This document shows, piece after piece, positions 56,167-64,000 of a stretch of 64,000 nt of DNA; position 1 is the first letter of the stretch, and each line of letters starts with the position of its first letter. A model generated the notes under the pieces. That model did no database searches. It was given only the letters and a program-made list of their open reading frames with translations, and was not told where the DNA came from. The stretch spans positions 2,356,001 to 2,420,000 of the forward strand of contig NZ_CP031219.1 of NCBI RefSeq assembly GCF_003346775.1. The letters are read 5' to 3'. Source of the DNA: Malaciobacter mytili LMG 24559. GTDB taxonomy: Bacteria > Campylobacterota > Campylobacteria > Campylobacterales > Arcobacteraceae. Made by a program: the position numbers and the translations under genes.

Positions 56167-57016
56167 TTTTTTCCTTTTTATTAATTAAAATCATTGCTAT
56201 TATAATTGTTATTACACCTATTATAATAGTTATATCTATTTGTTTATCAAATAAAATAAAAGATAAAGTAAGAGCACTAATGGGGATTAAATAAAAAACT
56301 GAAGAGACCTTTGAAATTTCACTATTTTTAATCATAATGTATAAAATAGATAAAGCACCTATACTTACAGCTATTGACATATAAGACAAAGCAATTATAA
56401 AATCTAAATTAAAATTTAAATATCTATTTTCAAAATACAAAAAAGGCAAAACTAAAAGTGCTGACGCAAAAGTTTGAATTGCCCCACCTGCAAAAAGATT
56501 CATAGAACTACAATATTTTTTTTGATAAAGACTTCCAAAACTTAAACCAAGTAGTGCAAAAATTGAAAATAATACACCTAAAAATGTGCTATTTTCTAAG
56601 TTTATTCCTACTATAAAAAAAACTCCCACTAAACCTAAACAAAGACCTAAATACATATTAAAAGTAATTTTTTCTTTTAAAAATATAGTAGCTAAAATGG
56701 TAACTAATAATGGTTGTAAAGTTATAATTAGTGAGCTTAAACTAGCAGAAGTGCCTAAACTAAGAGATAAATACACTCCTATTGAAAATACTCCAACTGT
56801 TAGCATTCCTGCAATACTAATATGAAAAATTTGTATTAATTTAATATTTTTAAAAAGTTTAAATATATAGCTAATTGCAAAAAGTATTAAAAAAGCTATA
56901 AAAAATCTTATTAGCAAAAAAAGCATAGGACTTACATTTTCTAAGCCATATTGAGTAAAAACAAAACCACTTCCATAAAGTAGTACAAAAGTAATTGGGA
57001 AAAAATACTCTTTCAT
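56132..57016 (-). CDS. EamA/DMT-family exporter
   Basis: Ten transmembrane segments in two EamA repeats; about 294 residues from the ATG at complement 57014-57016 (MKEYFFPITFVLLYGSGF). A longer frame starting at 57061 overlaps the tautomerase gene by 41 bases and adds a non-hydrophobic tail, so I prefer the shorter start just after that gene's stop. Typical features are LLIRFFIAFLILF, the GTSASLSSLIITLQPLL segment and the ILATIFLKEKI loop. Exports unknown metabolites. It shares the transcript with the tautomerase and the isochorismatase-like hydrolase. Confidence 0.85.
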   Translation of the reverse strand: MKEYFFPITFVLLYGSGFVFTQYGLENVSPMLFLLIRFFIAFLILFAISYIFKLFKNIKLIQIFHISIAGMLTVGVFSIGVYLSLSLGTSASLSSLIITLQPLLVTILATIFLKEKITFNMYLGLCLGLVGVFFIVGINLENSTFLGVLFSIFALLGLSFGSLYQKKYCSSMNLFAGGAIQTFASALLVLPFLYFENRYLNFNLDFIIALSYMSIAVSIGALSILYIMIKNSEISKVSSVFYLIPISALTLSFILFDKQIDITIIIGVITIIIAMILINKKEKNESFIANRYSK

Positions 57017-57020
57017 AATC

Positions 57021-57398
57021 TTAACTTTTAGAGTATCTATACTCTTGAGTAATACCACCATATCCCCAAGAATTTCCAGCTATTTCATCTATTAAAACAT
57101 AACTAGCTTTATTTATTTTTATATTTAAAGCTTTAAAGCCTTCAAATATCTCTTTTATATATAAAGCCTTTTCTTCTTTTGTATTTGAATCCTTTGTAAT
57201 TTTAATTTCTAAAAAAAATGTAAATTCATTTTTTTTATTTATATACCAATTATTAAAAGGAACTTTTTCAAGTAAAACTGAAGTAACTTTTTCATCTTTT
57301 TTTAGTATCTGTTTTGTTTTTGATACTATAAGTTCTAATATACTAGCTTCTTTATCTTCAAAATCTTGAAGGTTTGTTTTTAAATTTATATATGGCAT
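57021..57398 (-). CDS. Tautomerase-superfamily protein
   Basis: 125 residues from the ATG at complement 57396-57398, which gives MPYINLKTNL with Pro as residue 2, the catalytic N-terminal proline after Met removal, as in 4-oxalocrotonate tautomerase and MIF. GGGAGAAG lies just ahead of this ATG; a longer frame upstream would run through the operator region and hide the proline. The second half is longer than a minimal tautomerase. Substrate unknown. First gene of the unit controlled by the twin operator at 57418-57470. Confidence 0.8.
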   Translation of the reverse strand: MPYINLKTNLQDFEDKEASILELIVSKTKQILKKDEKVTSVLLEKVPFNNWYINKKNEFTFFLEIKITKDSNTKEEKALYIKEIFEGFKALNIKINKASYVLIDEIAGNSWGYGGITQEYRYSKS

Positions 57399-57417
57399 AA
57401 CTTCTCCCTTTCTATTT

Positions 57418-57470
57418 CTTGACCAATTAGTCAAGTAAAAGTATAACAAAATCTTGACCGATTAGTCAAG
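57418..57470 (-). promoter_or_regulatory. Twin TetR-type operators over a promoter
   Basis: Two near-identical 18-bp near-palindromes: CTTGACCAATTAGTCAAG (57418-57435) and CTTGACCGATTAGTCAAG (57453-57470), 35 bases centre to centre. On the minus strand the second copy contains a -35 (TTGACT, complement 57464-57469); TATACT (complement 57440-57445) follows at 18-bp spacing; the first copy covers the expected start site near 57433. A repressor bound to either would block the promoter of the tautomerase gene. The encoded TetR protein immediately upstream is the obvious candidate. Confidence 0.8.
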
Positions 57471-57481
57471 ACTTTTAAATT

Positions 57482-58051
57482 TTACTTTTTAAGTTGTTTT
57501 AGGAAAAATTCTAATTGACAGATGCAGTTATTAAAAAACTCTGCATTATGGGATTTTTTTGCAGTACCTATACAGCCTTCAAGTGAAGCCACTATAAAAA
57601 CTGCAAGATTTTTTGTATCTTTATACTCTATTTCATTATTTAAAACAGCCTTATCTAATACAAGTTTAATTATCTCTTCAAATCTAAAATATACTTTTTC
57701 CAAAGAGTTTTTAAACTCAATATCTTTAGAAGATAATTCTTGAACTAAATTATTTAATTTACATCCAGATACAAAATCAAAATTTTTTCTATCTTTAAAT
57801 AAAATAATCATTTCATCAATATAATTATCTTTTTTATTTAATAAAACTGAATATTTATCTTCAATATAAGCACTTATTTTTTCATTGATAACTGCTAATG
57901 TTAGCTCTTTTTTTGATTTAAAAAAGTGATACATAGAGCCTTTATTCATATTTGCAACTTTTAAGATTTTATCTACTGAAGTTGCATAATATCCATTGTG
58001 ATAGATTTCATTAAAGGCAACTTCTAGTAACTTTTCTCTTGTATCATTCAT
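57482..58051 (-). CDS. TetR-family transcriptional repressor
   Basis: 189 residues. The N-terminal helix-turn-helix is typical: REKLLEVAFNEIYHNGYYATSVDKIL, broken here as AFNEIYHNGYYATSV and KGSMYHFFKSKKEL. The C-terminal ligand domain (about 60-189) is variable as usual. It lies directly upstream of the twin operator and its targets, and five bases after folA, so it is probably transcribed with thyA-folA and controls the downstream unit rather than its own start. Ligand unknown. Confidence 0.9.
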   Translation of the reverse strand: MNDTREKLLEVAFNEIYHNGYYATSVDKILKVANMNKGSMYHFFKSKKELTLAVINEKISAYIEDKYSVLLNKKDNYIDEMIILFKDRKNFDFVSGCKLNNLVQELSSKDIEFKNSLEKVYFRFEEIIKLVLDKAVLNNEIEYKDTKNLAVFIVASLEGCIGTAKKSHNAEFFNNCICQLEFFLKQLKK

Positions 58052-58056
58052 TTTTA

Positions 58057-58560
58057 TTAATCTTTTTTTACATAAACTTTAAATTTCCAAGAAGGAGAGA
58101 TAAGCTTTTGCTCTTGTCTAATTTCTTCATACTCTTTTTGTTCTATTAAATCCCAAGTGGAAAAATCAATTTGCTTTAAATAAGCATCTGCTTCCCCTTG
58201 AAAATCAACCTCACTTAAATACATCTTATCAACATATTTAAACATAGTTTCATAGATGTTTGCCCCACCAATTACAAATAACTCTTCTTCACCATTTTGC
58301 CTTGCAAAATCTAAAGCTTTTTCAATACTATCAAAAGTATGAACACCTTCTGAAGAAAATCCTTTAGTAGATAAAACTAAAGAAGTTCTATTTGGAAGCG
58401 GTTTACCAATAGATTCAAAAGTTTTTCTTCCCATTAAAATATGATGACCACTTGTAATTTGTTTAAAGTTTTTAAAATCTTCAGAAATATGCCAAAGCAT
58501 TTGATTATTTAATCCTATTTCCCAGTTTTTACCATAAGCAACAATCATTGATATTTTCAT
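58057..58560 (-). CDS. folA: Dihydrofolate reductase
   Basis: 167 residues. MIVAYGKNWEIGLNNQMLWHISEDFKNF is interrupted here to note its parts: GLNNQMLWH (substrate loop), an acidic Glu in SEDF, GRKTFESIGKPLPNR (NADPH site), and VIGGANIYE. It regenerates tetrahydrofolate, which ThyA consumes; thyA overlaps by one base upstream. Campylobacter and Helicobacter use ThyX and lack this enzyme as far as I recall, so the pair separates this organism from them. Confidence 0.95.
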   Translation of the reverse strand: MKISMIVAYGKNWEIGLNNQMLWHISEDFKNFKQITSGHHILMGRKTFESIGKPLPNRTSLVLSTKGFSSEGVHTFDSIEKALDFARQNGEEELFVIGGANIYETMFKYVDKMYLSEVDFQGEADAYLKQIDFSTWDLIEQKEYEEIRQEQKLISPSWKFKVYVKKD

Positions 58561-59423
58561 TATACTGCCATCTCCCCTTTTATAGCTTCATGACATACAT
58601 AATCAACAAGCTCAAAATCTTCCATTTTAAAATCATTGATATTTTTTACATTCTTATTAATTTTCATTTTTGGTTTTTCATAAGGAGTTCTTGTTAGTTG
58701 TAATTTAACTTGTTCCATATGATTTGAATAAATATGTGCATCTCCAAATGTATGTACAAAATCCCCTAATTCTAAATCACAAACTTGTGCAATCATCATT
58801 GTTAAAAGTGCATATGAAGCTATATTAAAAGGTACTCCTAAAAATACATCTGCACTTCTTTGATAAAGTTGGCAAGATAATTTTTTATTTGCCACATAAA
58901 ATTGGAAAAAAGTATGACAAGGAGGTAAAGCCATATTATCAATCTCTGCCACATTCCAAGCATTTAAAATCAGTCTTCTTGAATCTGGATTTGTTTTTAT
59001 TTGCTCAATTAATAAAGCTAATTGATCAATACTTTCCCCATTTGCACCCTTCCAGCTTCTCCATTGAGCACCATAAACTGGTCCTAACTCTTTAATTGTG
59101 TCTGTATTTGTATATCCAAGATTTTTACCTTGAAAATCTGCATTTGCAGTCCATACAGTCTTTTTACCTATTAGATTTTCAGCTTTATTTCCATAATGAA
59201 TTTCAGCCAATCTTCTTTCATTTGTACTACCTTCAATAAACCATAAAAGCTCTGAAATAATAGCTTTTAAATGTGTTTTTTTAGTAGTTACTAAAGGAAA
59301 ACCTTCACTTAAATCAAATCTCATTTGATATCCAAAAACCGAAGTTGTTCCAGTGCCTGTTCTATCTTCTTTTTTAACACCTTTATCTAAAATATGTTGT
59401 AATAAATCTAAATACTGTTTCAA
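58560..59423 (-). CDS. thyA: Thymidylate synthase
   Basis: 287 residues. The start [15 protein letters not shown] aligns with E. coli ThyA from its first residue, which fixes the TTG at complement 59421-59423 as the start (AAGGAATATC ahead). Nucleophile Cys169 is in [20 protein letters not shown] at about 22-28 and [13 protein letters not shown]-like [17 protein letters not shown] are present. Makes dTMP from dUMP and releases dihydrofolate for FolA. Operon thyA-folA-tetR. Confidence 0.95.
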   Translation of the reverse strand: MKQYLDLLQHILDKGVKKEDRTGTGTTSVFGYQMRFDLSEGFPLVTTKKTHLKAIISELLWFIEGSTNERRLAEIHYGNKAENLIGKKTVWTANADFQGKNLGYTNTDTIKELGPVYGAQWRSWKGANGESIDQLALLIEQIKTNPDSRRLILNAWNVAEIDNMALPPCHTFFQFYVANKKLSCQLYQRSADVFLGVPFNIASYALLTMMIAQVCDLELGDFVHTFGDAHIYSNHMEQVKLQLTRTPYEKPKMKINKNVKNINDFKMEDFELVDYVCHEAIKGEMAV

Positions 59424-59507
59424 TGATATTCCTTAGATAATTTATAAATTTTATTCTAACATTTTAATATTTAAAACGTTAAGTTAAAAACTATTCAAAA
59501 TATAAGA

Positions 59508-60485
59508 TTAATTTCTTCTTTGACCTGATTTTGGTGCACTTACATTTTTTTGTAAATCAATTGATAAATTATTATAAAAAAGTTCCCCATAATCAGTTGT
59601 TCTATTTATTGTCTCATAAGCTTGCTCTAAAGTATTATTATATTTTAATGCATCTTGCAAAATTTTTATAATTTTAACTGATTCTAAAAAATTTACATGA
59701 GAAGGTGCTTCAATAGGTGAAGAGTAATATCTATGCATTCTTTCAACTAAATTTCTATTTCTTATTTCAATAAATACAGACTCAATTGGTGATTTAAAAA
59801 ATAAAATCTTTTGTTTTACATTTATAGAGATATATGTAGTTTCCATTCCATAAATTTTCCTTGAAAAAGAATCAAATAAAAAAAGTTTCTTATTATAGTT
59901 GTTATTAAATAATTCATATATAAGTTCTAAAATTTTGATTTTTTCCTCTTTAGTAAAGAAGTTTCCAATTTTTGCATAACAAAAACTAAGAACTGATTTT
60001 ATAGAGTACCACTCAGTTGTATCATAATCATATCTTAGCATTTGATCAATTCTTTTTTGTTTTAAATCTTCTATATTTTTATCTGTTCTTGTTCTATATA
60101 CATTTTGAACAGCAGTATCTCTATACATAGGCCCTGGAAATTGTGCTTGAATTACAAATCTTCTATTTCTTTCAACTTCCATAATATATTTTAGTCTTCC
60201 ATGATAATCTTCATCAATTATTCTTACTTCTTTTTGAGGGATTTGTGTAATTGATTTTAAAAACTCATCATCAGTACAACCATCTTCCCAAATATAATCT
60301 GGATACCTAAATAAATTACAAATTCTTTTTTTTACTTCATCACTTGGTTCCACATCAGTAAGCCCATCTACCCACGAAGTTACAGTTCTTCTATCTTTTT
60401 GAATTAGTGATGAAAATTTTGATATACTTAAATGTGATCTCTTATATATTTCAATTATCTTTTCTATACCTGATTTAAAAGACAT
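59508..60485 (-). CDS. HTH transcriptional regulator divergent from prp genes
   Basis: About 325 residues from the ATG at complement 60483-60485 (AAGGAAGG ahead; a longer frame would start at a TTG). Residues about 15-45 (LSISKFSSLIQKDRRTVTSW) look like a helix-turn-helix of the XRE type. The rest is not familiar: a central part (VERNRRFVIQAQFPGPMYRD) and a C-terminal part with FIEIRNRNLVERMHRYY may sense a ligand or mediate oligomerisation. It is not the sigma-54-type PrpR nor GntR. It is divergent from prpB across 180 bases containing repeated ATTGTA/GCAxAAAAA units, which makes it the likely controller of the methylcitrate operon. Confidence 0.7.
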   Translation of the reverse strand: MSFKSGIEKIIEIYKRSHLSISKFSSLIQKDRRTVTSWVDGLTDVEPSDEVKKRICNLFRYPDYIWEDGCTDDEFLKSITQIPQKEVRIIDEDYHGRLKYIMEVERNRRFVIQAQFPGPMYRDTAVQNVYRTRTDKNIEDLKQKRIDQMLRYDYDTTEWYSIKSVLSFCYAKIGNFFTKEEKIKILELIYELFNNNYNKKLFLFDSFSRKIYGMETTYISINVKQKILFFKSPIESVFIEIRNRNLVERMHRYYSSPIEAPSHVNFLESVKIIKILQDALKYNNTLEQAYETINRTTDYGELFYNNLSIDLQKNVSAPKSGQRRN

Positions 60486-60515
60486 TGTGCCTTCCTTAAA
60501 CAAAAATTATTTTTA

Positions 60516-60606
60516 ATTGTACTATTTTTTAGCATAAAAACAAATATTGTACATAATATATTTTTACGCAAAAAAATTGGGTTTTTTTATGCAGTAATTA
60601 TACAAT
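60516..60606. promoter_or_regulatory. Candidate operator array of the prp divergent region
   Basis: Three units combine ATTGTA with GCA(T)AAAAA. Unit 1 (plus): ATTGTA 60516-60521 and GCATAAAAA 60532-60540. Unit 2 (plus): ATTGTA 60546-60551 and GCAAAAAAA 60568-60576. Unit 3 (minus): GCATAAAAAAA as complement 60582-60592 and ATTGTA as complement 60601-60606. Spacing differs, so this is a suggestion, not a defined site. A TATAAT for prpB lies at 60627-60632. Confidence 0.4.
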
Positions 60607-60626
60607 CTAGCTTAACTCAATTGATG

Positions 60627-60632
60627 TATAAT
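60627..60632 (+). promoter_or_regulatory. Probable -10 element of the prpB promoter
   Basis: Perfect TATAAT directly preceded by TG, 34 bases before the prpB start. No -35 is evident. The candidate operator array lies directly upstream. Confidence 0.5.
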
Positions 60633-60665
60633 GGATTATGAAATTTTATAAGAAGGAACTTTTAT

Positions 60666-61550
60666 ATGAGCGCAGGGAAAAAATTTAGAGAAGCATTAAA
60701 AGAATCTGCTCCTTTACAAATCGTAGGAACAATTAATGCATATCAAGCATTACAAGCTACAAGAGTAGGACACAAAGCAATTTATCTTTCTGGTGGAGGT
60801 ATTGCAAACGCTTCTTATGGTTTACCTGATTTAGGTATGACTATGTTAGAAGATGTATGTATTGATATTAGAAGAATTACTTCTATTTGTGATACTCCAT
60901 TAATTGTAGATGCAGATACTGGTTGGGGACATGCCTTTAATATTGCTAGAACTGTAAAAGAATTTATCAGATCTGGTGCTGCAGGACTTCATATAGAAGA
61001 TCAAGTTGCTGCAAAAAGATGTGGACATAGACCAAATAAAGAGTTAGTATCAACGGAAGAAATGTGTGATAGAATTAGAGCTGCTGTTGATGCAAAAATG
61101 CAATTAGACCCAGAGTTTTATATTATTGCAAGAACTGATGCACACGCATCTGAAGGTCAAGAAGCAGCAATAAGTAGAGCAAGAGCTTATGTTGAAGCTG
61201 GTGCAGATGCTATTTTTGCTGAAGCAATTCATACTTTAAAAGAGTATAAAGAGTTCACTGATGCTATTGATGTACCAGTATTAGCAAATATTACTGAATT
61301 TGGTGCAACTCCAATGTTTACTACTGAAGAGTTAGCAAGTGTAGGAATTGATATGGTTTTATATCCATTATCTGCATTTAGAGCTATGAATAAAGCTGCA
61401 TTAGCAGTATATCAAGAATTAAAAGATAAAGGTACTCAAGAAGGTGTTCTTGATACAATGCAAACAAGAATGGAATTATATGATATGTTAAATTACCATG
61501 CTTATGAGCAAAAAATGGATGAATTATTTTCAAAAGGAAAAGCTAAGTAA
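60666..61550 (+). CDS. prpB: Methylisocitrate lyase
   Basis: 294 residues. [20 protein letters not shown] and the catalytic KRCGHR (Cys119) are diagnostic of PrpB, which cleaves 2-methylisocitrate to pyruvate and succinate. DADTGWG near 78-84 holds a metal/substrate Asp. Ribosome site AAGGAAC. First gene of the prp operon; prpC follows after 63 bases, including a hairpin at 61538-61560. Succinate made here can enter fumarate reductase/succinate dehydrogenase encoded in this window. Confidence 0.95.
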   Translation: MSAGKKFREALKESAPLQIVGTINAYQALQATRVGHKAIYLSGGGIANASYGLPDLGMTMLEDVCIDIRRITSICDTPLIVDADTGWGHAFNIARTVKEFIRSGAAGLHIEDQVAAKRCGHRPNKELVSTEEMCDRIRAAVDAKMQLDPEFYIIARTDAHASEGQEAAISRARAYVEAGADAIFAEAIHTLKEYKEFTDAIDVPVLANITEFGATPMFTTEELASVGIDMVLYPLSAFRAMNKAALAVYQELKDKGTQEGVLDTMQTRMELYDMLNYHAYEQKMDELFSKGKAK

Positions 61551-61560
61551 TTAGCTTTTT
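61538..61560 (+). terminator. Hairpin with T run between prpB and prpC
   Basis: Stem AAAAGCTAA / TTAGCTTTT (9 bp), with the prpB stop codon TAA in the loop GTAA, then a T run ending at 61560. Looks like an intrinsic terminator or attenuator; since prpC has its own good ribosome site and no obvious promoter, partial read-through is likely. Confidence 0.5.
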
Positions 61561-61613
61561 CAATAAGTCTAACATCAAAGTTTAATTTACAACTAGGGAA
61601 AAAGGAGAAAATT

Positions 61614-62762
61614 ATGAGTACAACTACAGGATTTAAACCAAAAAAATCTGTTGCATTATCAGGGCATGCTGCGGGGAATACTGCAATCTGTACAGTAGGT
61701 AAGAGTGGAAACGACTTACACTATAGAGGATATGATATTTTAGAGTTTGCAAATAAATCAGAATTTGAAGAAATTGCACATTTAATTGTTCATGAAAAGT
61801 TACCTAATAAAGCTGAGTTAAAAGCTTATAAAGAAAAACTTCAAGGTATGAGAGATATTCCAGATGGTGTAAAAATTGCATTAGAGCAATTACCTAAAAC
61901 TGCTCACCCAATGGATGTTATGAGAACAGGTTGTTCAGTTCTTGGTGCAATTATGTCTGAAGATGAATCTCACCCAAAAGAAGAAGCACAAAATATTATT
62001 GATAAATTAATGGCTTGTTTTCCTTCTATTTTATGTTATTGGTATCACTATGCATATAATGGAAAAAGAATAGAAGTTGTAACTGACGATGAATCAATTG
62101 GAGGGCATTTCTTACACCTATTACATGGTGAAAAACCAAGAGAATCTTGGGTTAAAGCTATGCATGTATCTTTAATTTTATATGCTGAGCATGAGTTTAA
62201 TGCTTCTACATTTACTTCAAGAGTTATTTCTGGAACTAATTCTGATTTATTCTCTTGTATCACTGGTGCAATTGGAGCTTTAAGAGGTCCTAAACATGGT
62301 GGAGCAAATGAAGTAGCATTCTATATTCAAGAAAGATATTCTTCAGCTGATGAAGCAGAAAAAGATATTAGAGAAAGAATGGCAAAAAAAGAGATTATTA
62401 TTGGTTTTGGACATCCTGTATATACTATTTGTGATCCAAGAAACGTAGTAATTAAACAAGTTGCAAAAGAGTTATCTGAAGAAAATAATAATATGTTAAT
62501 GTATGATGTTGCAGAAAGAATTGAATCAGTAATGTGGGAAGAAAAGAAAATGTTCCCTAACTTAGATTGGTTCTCAGCTGTTTCATATAACCAAATGGGA
62601 ATTCCAACAGATATGTTTACTCCAATTTTCATTATTTCAAGAGTAACTGGATGGGGTGCACACGCTATTGAACAAAGAGAAGATGGAAAAATCATTAGAC
62701 CTTCAGCTAATTATACTGGTCCTGAAAATCTAAAATTTGTTCCTTTAGAAGAAAGAGAATAA
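61614..62762 (+). CDS. prpC: 2-Methylcitrate synthase
   Basis: 382 residues, citrate synthase family without the extra N-terminal domain of Glt[20 protein letters not shown] at the N terminus is a PrpC hallmark, catalytic His residues lie in [10 protein letters not shown] and GFGHPVYT, and the Asp in NLDWFSAV. It condenses propionyl-CoA with oxaloacetate. Position between prpB and acnD supports PrpC over citrate synthase. Start has AAAGGAGAAA upstream. Distinct from gltA in the nuo operon. Confidence 0.94.
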   Translation: MSTTTGFKPKKSVALSGHAAGNTAICTVGKSGNDLHYRGYDILEFANKSEFEEIAHLIVHEKLPNKAELKAYKEKLQGMRDIPDGVKIALEQLPKTAHPMDVMRTGCSVLGAIMSEDESHPKEEAQNIIDKLMACFPSILCYWYHYAYNGKRIEVVTDDESIGGHFLHLLHGEKPRESWVKAMHVSLILYAEHEFNASTFTSRVISGTNSDLFSCITGAIGALRGPKHGGANEVAFYIQERYSSADEAEKDIRERMAKKEIIIGFGHPVYTICDPRNVVIKQVAKELSEENNNMLMYDVAERIESVMWEEKKMFPNLDWFSAVSYNQMGIPTDMFTPIFIISRVTGWGAHAIEQREDGKIIRPSANYTGPENLKFVPLEERE

Positions 62763-62786
62763 TTTTAGTTTCTTTTATAAATAGTT

Positions 62787-62812
62787 TTAAGTAGTCCCTA
62801 AGGACTACTTAA
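62787..62812. repeat. Inverted repeat between prpC and acnD (1)
   Basis: Perfect 11-bp arms TTAAGTAGTCC / GGACTACTTAA with loop CTAA. No T run follows, so an RNA-processing or regulatory hairpin is as likely as a weak terminator. Confidence 0.55.
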
Positions 62813-62870
62813 ATGTTCTAGTAGCTACAACTTAAAATCATAAAAAGTTCTTTACAGTAGCAAACATAAA

Positions 62871-62899
62871 TAGGATTGTCTACACTGTAGGCAATCCTA
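62871..62899. repeat. Inverted repeat between prpC and acnD (2)
   Basis: 13-bp arms TAGGATTGTCTAC / GTAGGCAATCCTA with a single G-U and loop ACT, 31 bases before the acnD start. With the first hairpin it fills much of the 167-base gap. Confidence 0.55.
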
Positions 62900-62929
62900 A
62901 TTAAATTATATAATATAGGATATACGATA

Positions 62930-64000
62930 ATGACAAACGAAAAATATCTTAAAGATCTTGATGGTGTAGATGGTGTTAAATATTATGATGTTAAATCAGC
63001 TGTTGAAGATATTACTGCTGGTTCATTTGAAAAATTAAACTATACATCAAGAGTTTTAGCAGAAAATTTACTTAGAAAGTGTCCAAGTGAAGATTTAAAA
63101 GATTCTTTAATTCAATTAATTGAAAAAAGAACAGATAAAGATTTCCCTTGGTACCCAAGTAGAGTTATCTGTCATGATATATTAGGATTAACTGCATTTG
63201 TTGATTTAGCAGGTCTTAGAGAAGCAGTTGCAAAAGAAGGTGGTGATCCTCAAAAAGTAAATCCAGTTGTACCAACACAACTTATTGTTGACCACTCATT
63301 AGCAGTTGAGTGTGGTGGATTTGATCCAGATGCTTTCCAAAAAAATAGAGATATTGAAGATAGAAGAAATGCAGATAGATTCCACTTTATTAACTGGACT
63401 AAAGAAGCGTTTAATAATGTAGATGTTATTCCTCCAGGTAATGGTATTATGCACCAAATTAACTTAGAGAAAATGTCGCCTGTTGTTCACTTAAATGATG
63501 GAATTGCAAGTCCAGATACATTAGTTGGAACTGACTCACATACTCCTCACGTAGATGCACTTGGAGTTATTGCTGTAGGTGTTGGTGGATTAGAAGCTGA
63601 AAACGTAATGCTTGGAAACCCTTCTTATATGAGAGTTCCTGAAATTATTGGTGTTGAAATTGTAGGAACAAGAGCACCTGGAATTACTGCAACTGATATT
63701 GCATTATCTATGACTTCATTTTTAAGAGAAAACAATGTTATTTCTGCATATTTAGAGTTCTATGGTTCAGGTATTAAATACCTTAACTTAGGTGATAGAG
63801 CTACTATTGCAAATATGACTCCTGAATATGGAGCAAGTGCTGGTATGTTTGCTATTGATGAGCAAACAATCTCTTATTTAAGAGTAACTGGTAGAGAGGA
63901 AAAACAAGTTAAATTAGTTGAAGCTTATGCTAAAGCAAATGGTTTATGGGCAGATCAGTTTGAAAATGCTACATATGCTAGAACTTTAACTTTTGATTTA
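62930..64000 (+). CDS. acnD: Fe/S-dependent 2-methylisocitrate dehydratase (partial)
   Basis: First 357 codons of an aconitase-family protein, running off the right edge with an open frame. Aconitase features present: IVDHSLAVECGG, VIPPGNGIMHQINLE, and SPDTLVGTDSHTPH; then EAENVMLGNPSYMRVPEIIGV. The prpB-prpC context and this sequence type point to AcnD, which dehydrates 2-methylcitrate with PrpF, rather than housekeeping aconitase. The cluster cysteines would lie beyond the window. ATG has AGGAT upstream. Confidence 0.88.
   Translation, partial: MTNEKYLKDLDGVDGVKYYDVKSAVEDITAGSFEKLNYTSRVLAENLLRKCPSEDLKDSLIQLIEKRTDKDFPWYPSRVICHDILGLTAFVDLAGLREAVAKEGGDPQKVNPVVPTQLIVDHSLAVECGGFDPDAFQKNRDIEDRRNADRFHFINWTKEAFNNVDVIPPGNGIMHQINLEKMSPVVHLNDGIASPDTLVGTDSHTPHVDALGVIAVGVGGLEAENVMLGNPSYMRVPEIIGVEIVGTRAPGITATDIALSMTSFLRENNVISAYLEFYGSGIKYLNLGDRATIANMTPEYGASAGMFAIDEQTISYLRVTGREEKQVKLVEAYAKANGLWADQFENATYARTLTFDL

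Overview
The window is low-GC DNA from a bacterium of the Campylobacterota, most probably of the Arcobacter group. The evidence is a 16S rRNA gene on the minus strand at the left edge with an Arcobacter-like variable region, a Wolinella/Campylobacter-type frdCAB fumarate reductase followed by two dynamin-like GTPases, and a UbiD-family menaquinone decarboxylase. I see no insertion sequence, prophage, CRISPR array or tRNA gene. It reads as ordinary core chromosome.

Layout. 1-1842: 16S rRNA with leader and a consensus promoter; the rest of the rRNA operon lies left of the window. 1924-4315 (minus): pabA, a GT39-like membrane protein and a pilin-like protein, overlapping by 4 bases at each joint. 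4552-5119 (minus): a tandem pair of small paralogs of unknown function. 5264-8877 (plus): a ferric-iron ABC importer behind a Fur-box-like palindrome. 8896-10710 (minus): UbiD-family decarboxylase. 10788-11951: PatB/MalY aminotransferase. 12102-26572 (plus): complete complex I operon nuoA-B-CD-E-F-[gltA]-G-H-I-J-K-L-M-N, with citrate synthase inserted between nuoF and nuoG, closed by a strong terminator. 26798-30298: frdCAB. 30408-34753: two dynamin-like GTPases. 34813-37007 (minus): glycerate kinase, GNAT, hypothetical. 37209-40828: ClC channel, siroheme nitrite/sulfite reductase (minus), small metallopeptidase. 41190-46683 (plus): an acetolactate-synthase-like ThDP enzyme, an aldehyde dehydrogenase, a small DUF1653-like protein, then sucCD. 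46789-52562: dioxygenase (plus), then on minus a thioesterase and an amino-acid ABC importer/MarC/LysE/Nudix run. 52740-58051: glycosyltransferase (plus), then minus-strand methyltransferase, BASS transporter, and a TetR-controlled tautomerase/EamA/isochorismatase unit. 58057-59423 (minus): folA and thyA. 59508-64000: a divergent helix-turn-helix regulator and the methylcitrate genes prpB, prpC and acnD (acnD cut by the window end).

How the genes fit together. Much of the window is central respiratory metabolism: NADH oxidation by complex I, menaquinone-linked fumarate/succinate conversion, citrate synthase, succinyl-CoA synthetase and propionate entry by the methylcitrate cycle. The most interesting inference is that the ThDP enzyme plus aldehyde dehydrogenase at 41190-44247 resemble the cyanobacterial 2-oxoglutarate decarboxylase/succinate-semialdehyde dehydrogenase pair, and so could be a CoA-independent bypass of the 2-oxoglutarate step, placed next to sucCD. 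Other points to check are gltA inside the nuo operon, a short NuoG and enlarged NuoH, conserved frd-dynamin synteny, a 22-bp perfect inverted repeat before the dynamin genes, twin TetR-type operators, and a possible operator array at the prp locus. All five convergent gene junctions carry a compact inverted repeat, usually overlapping stop codons.
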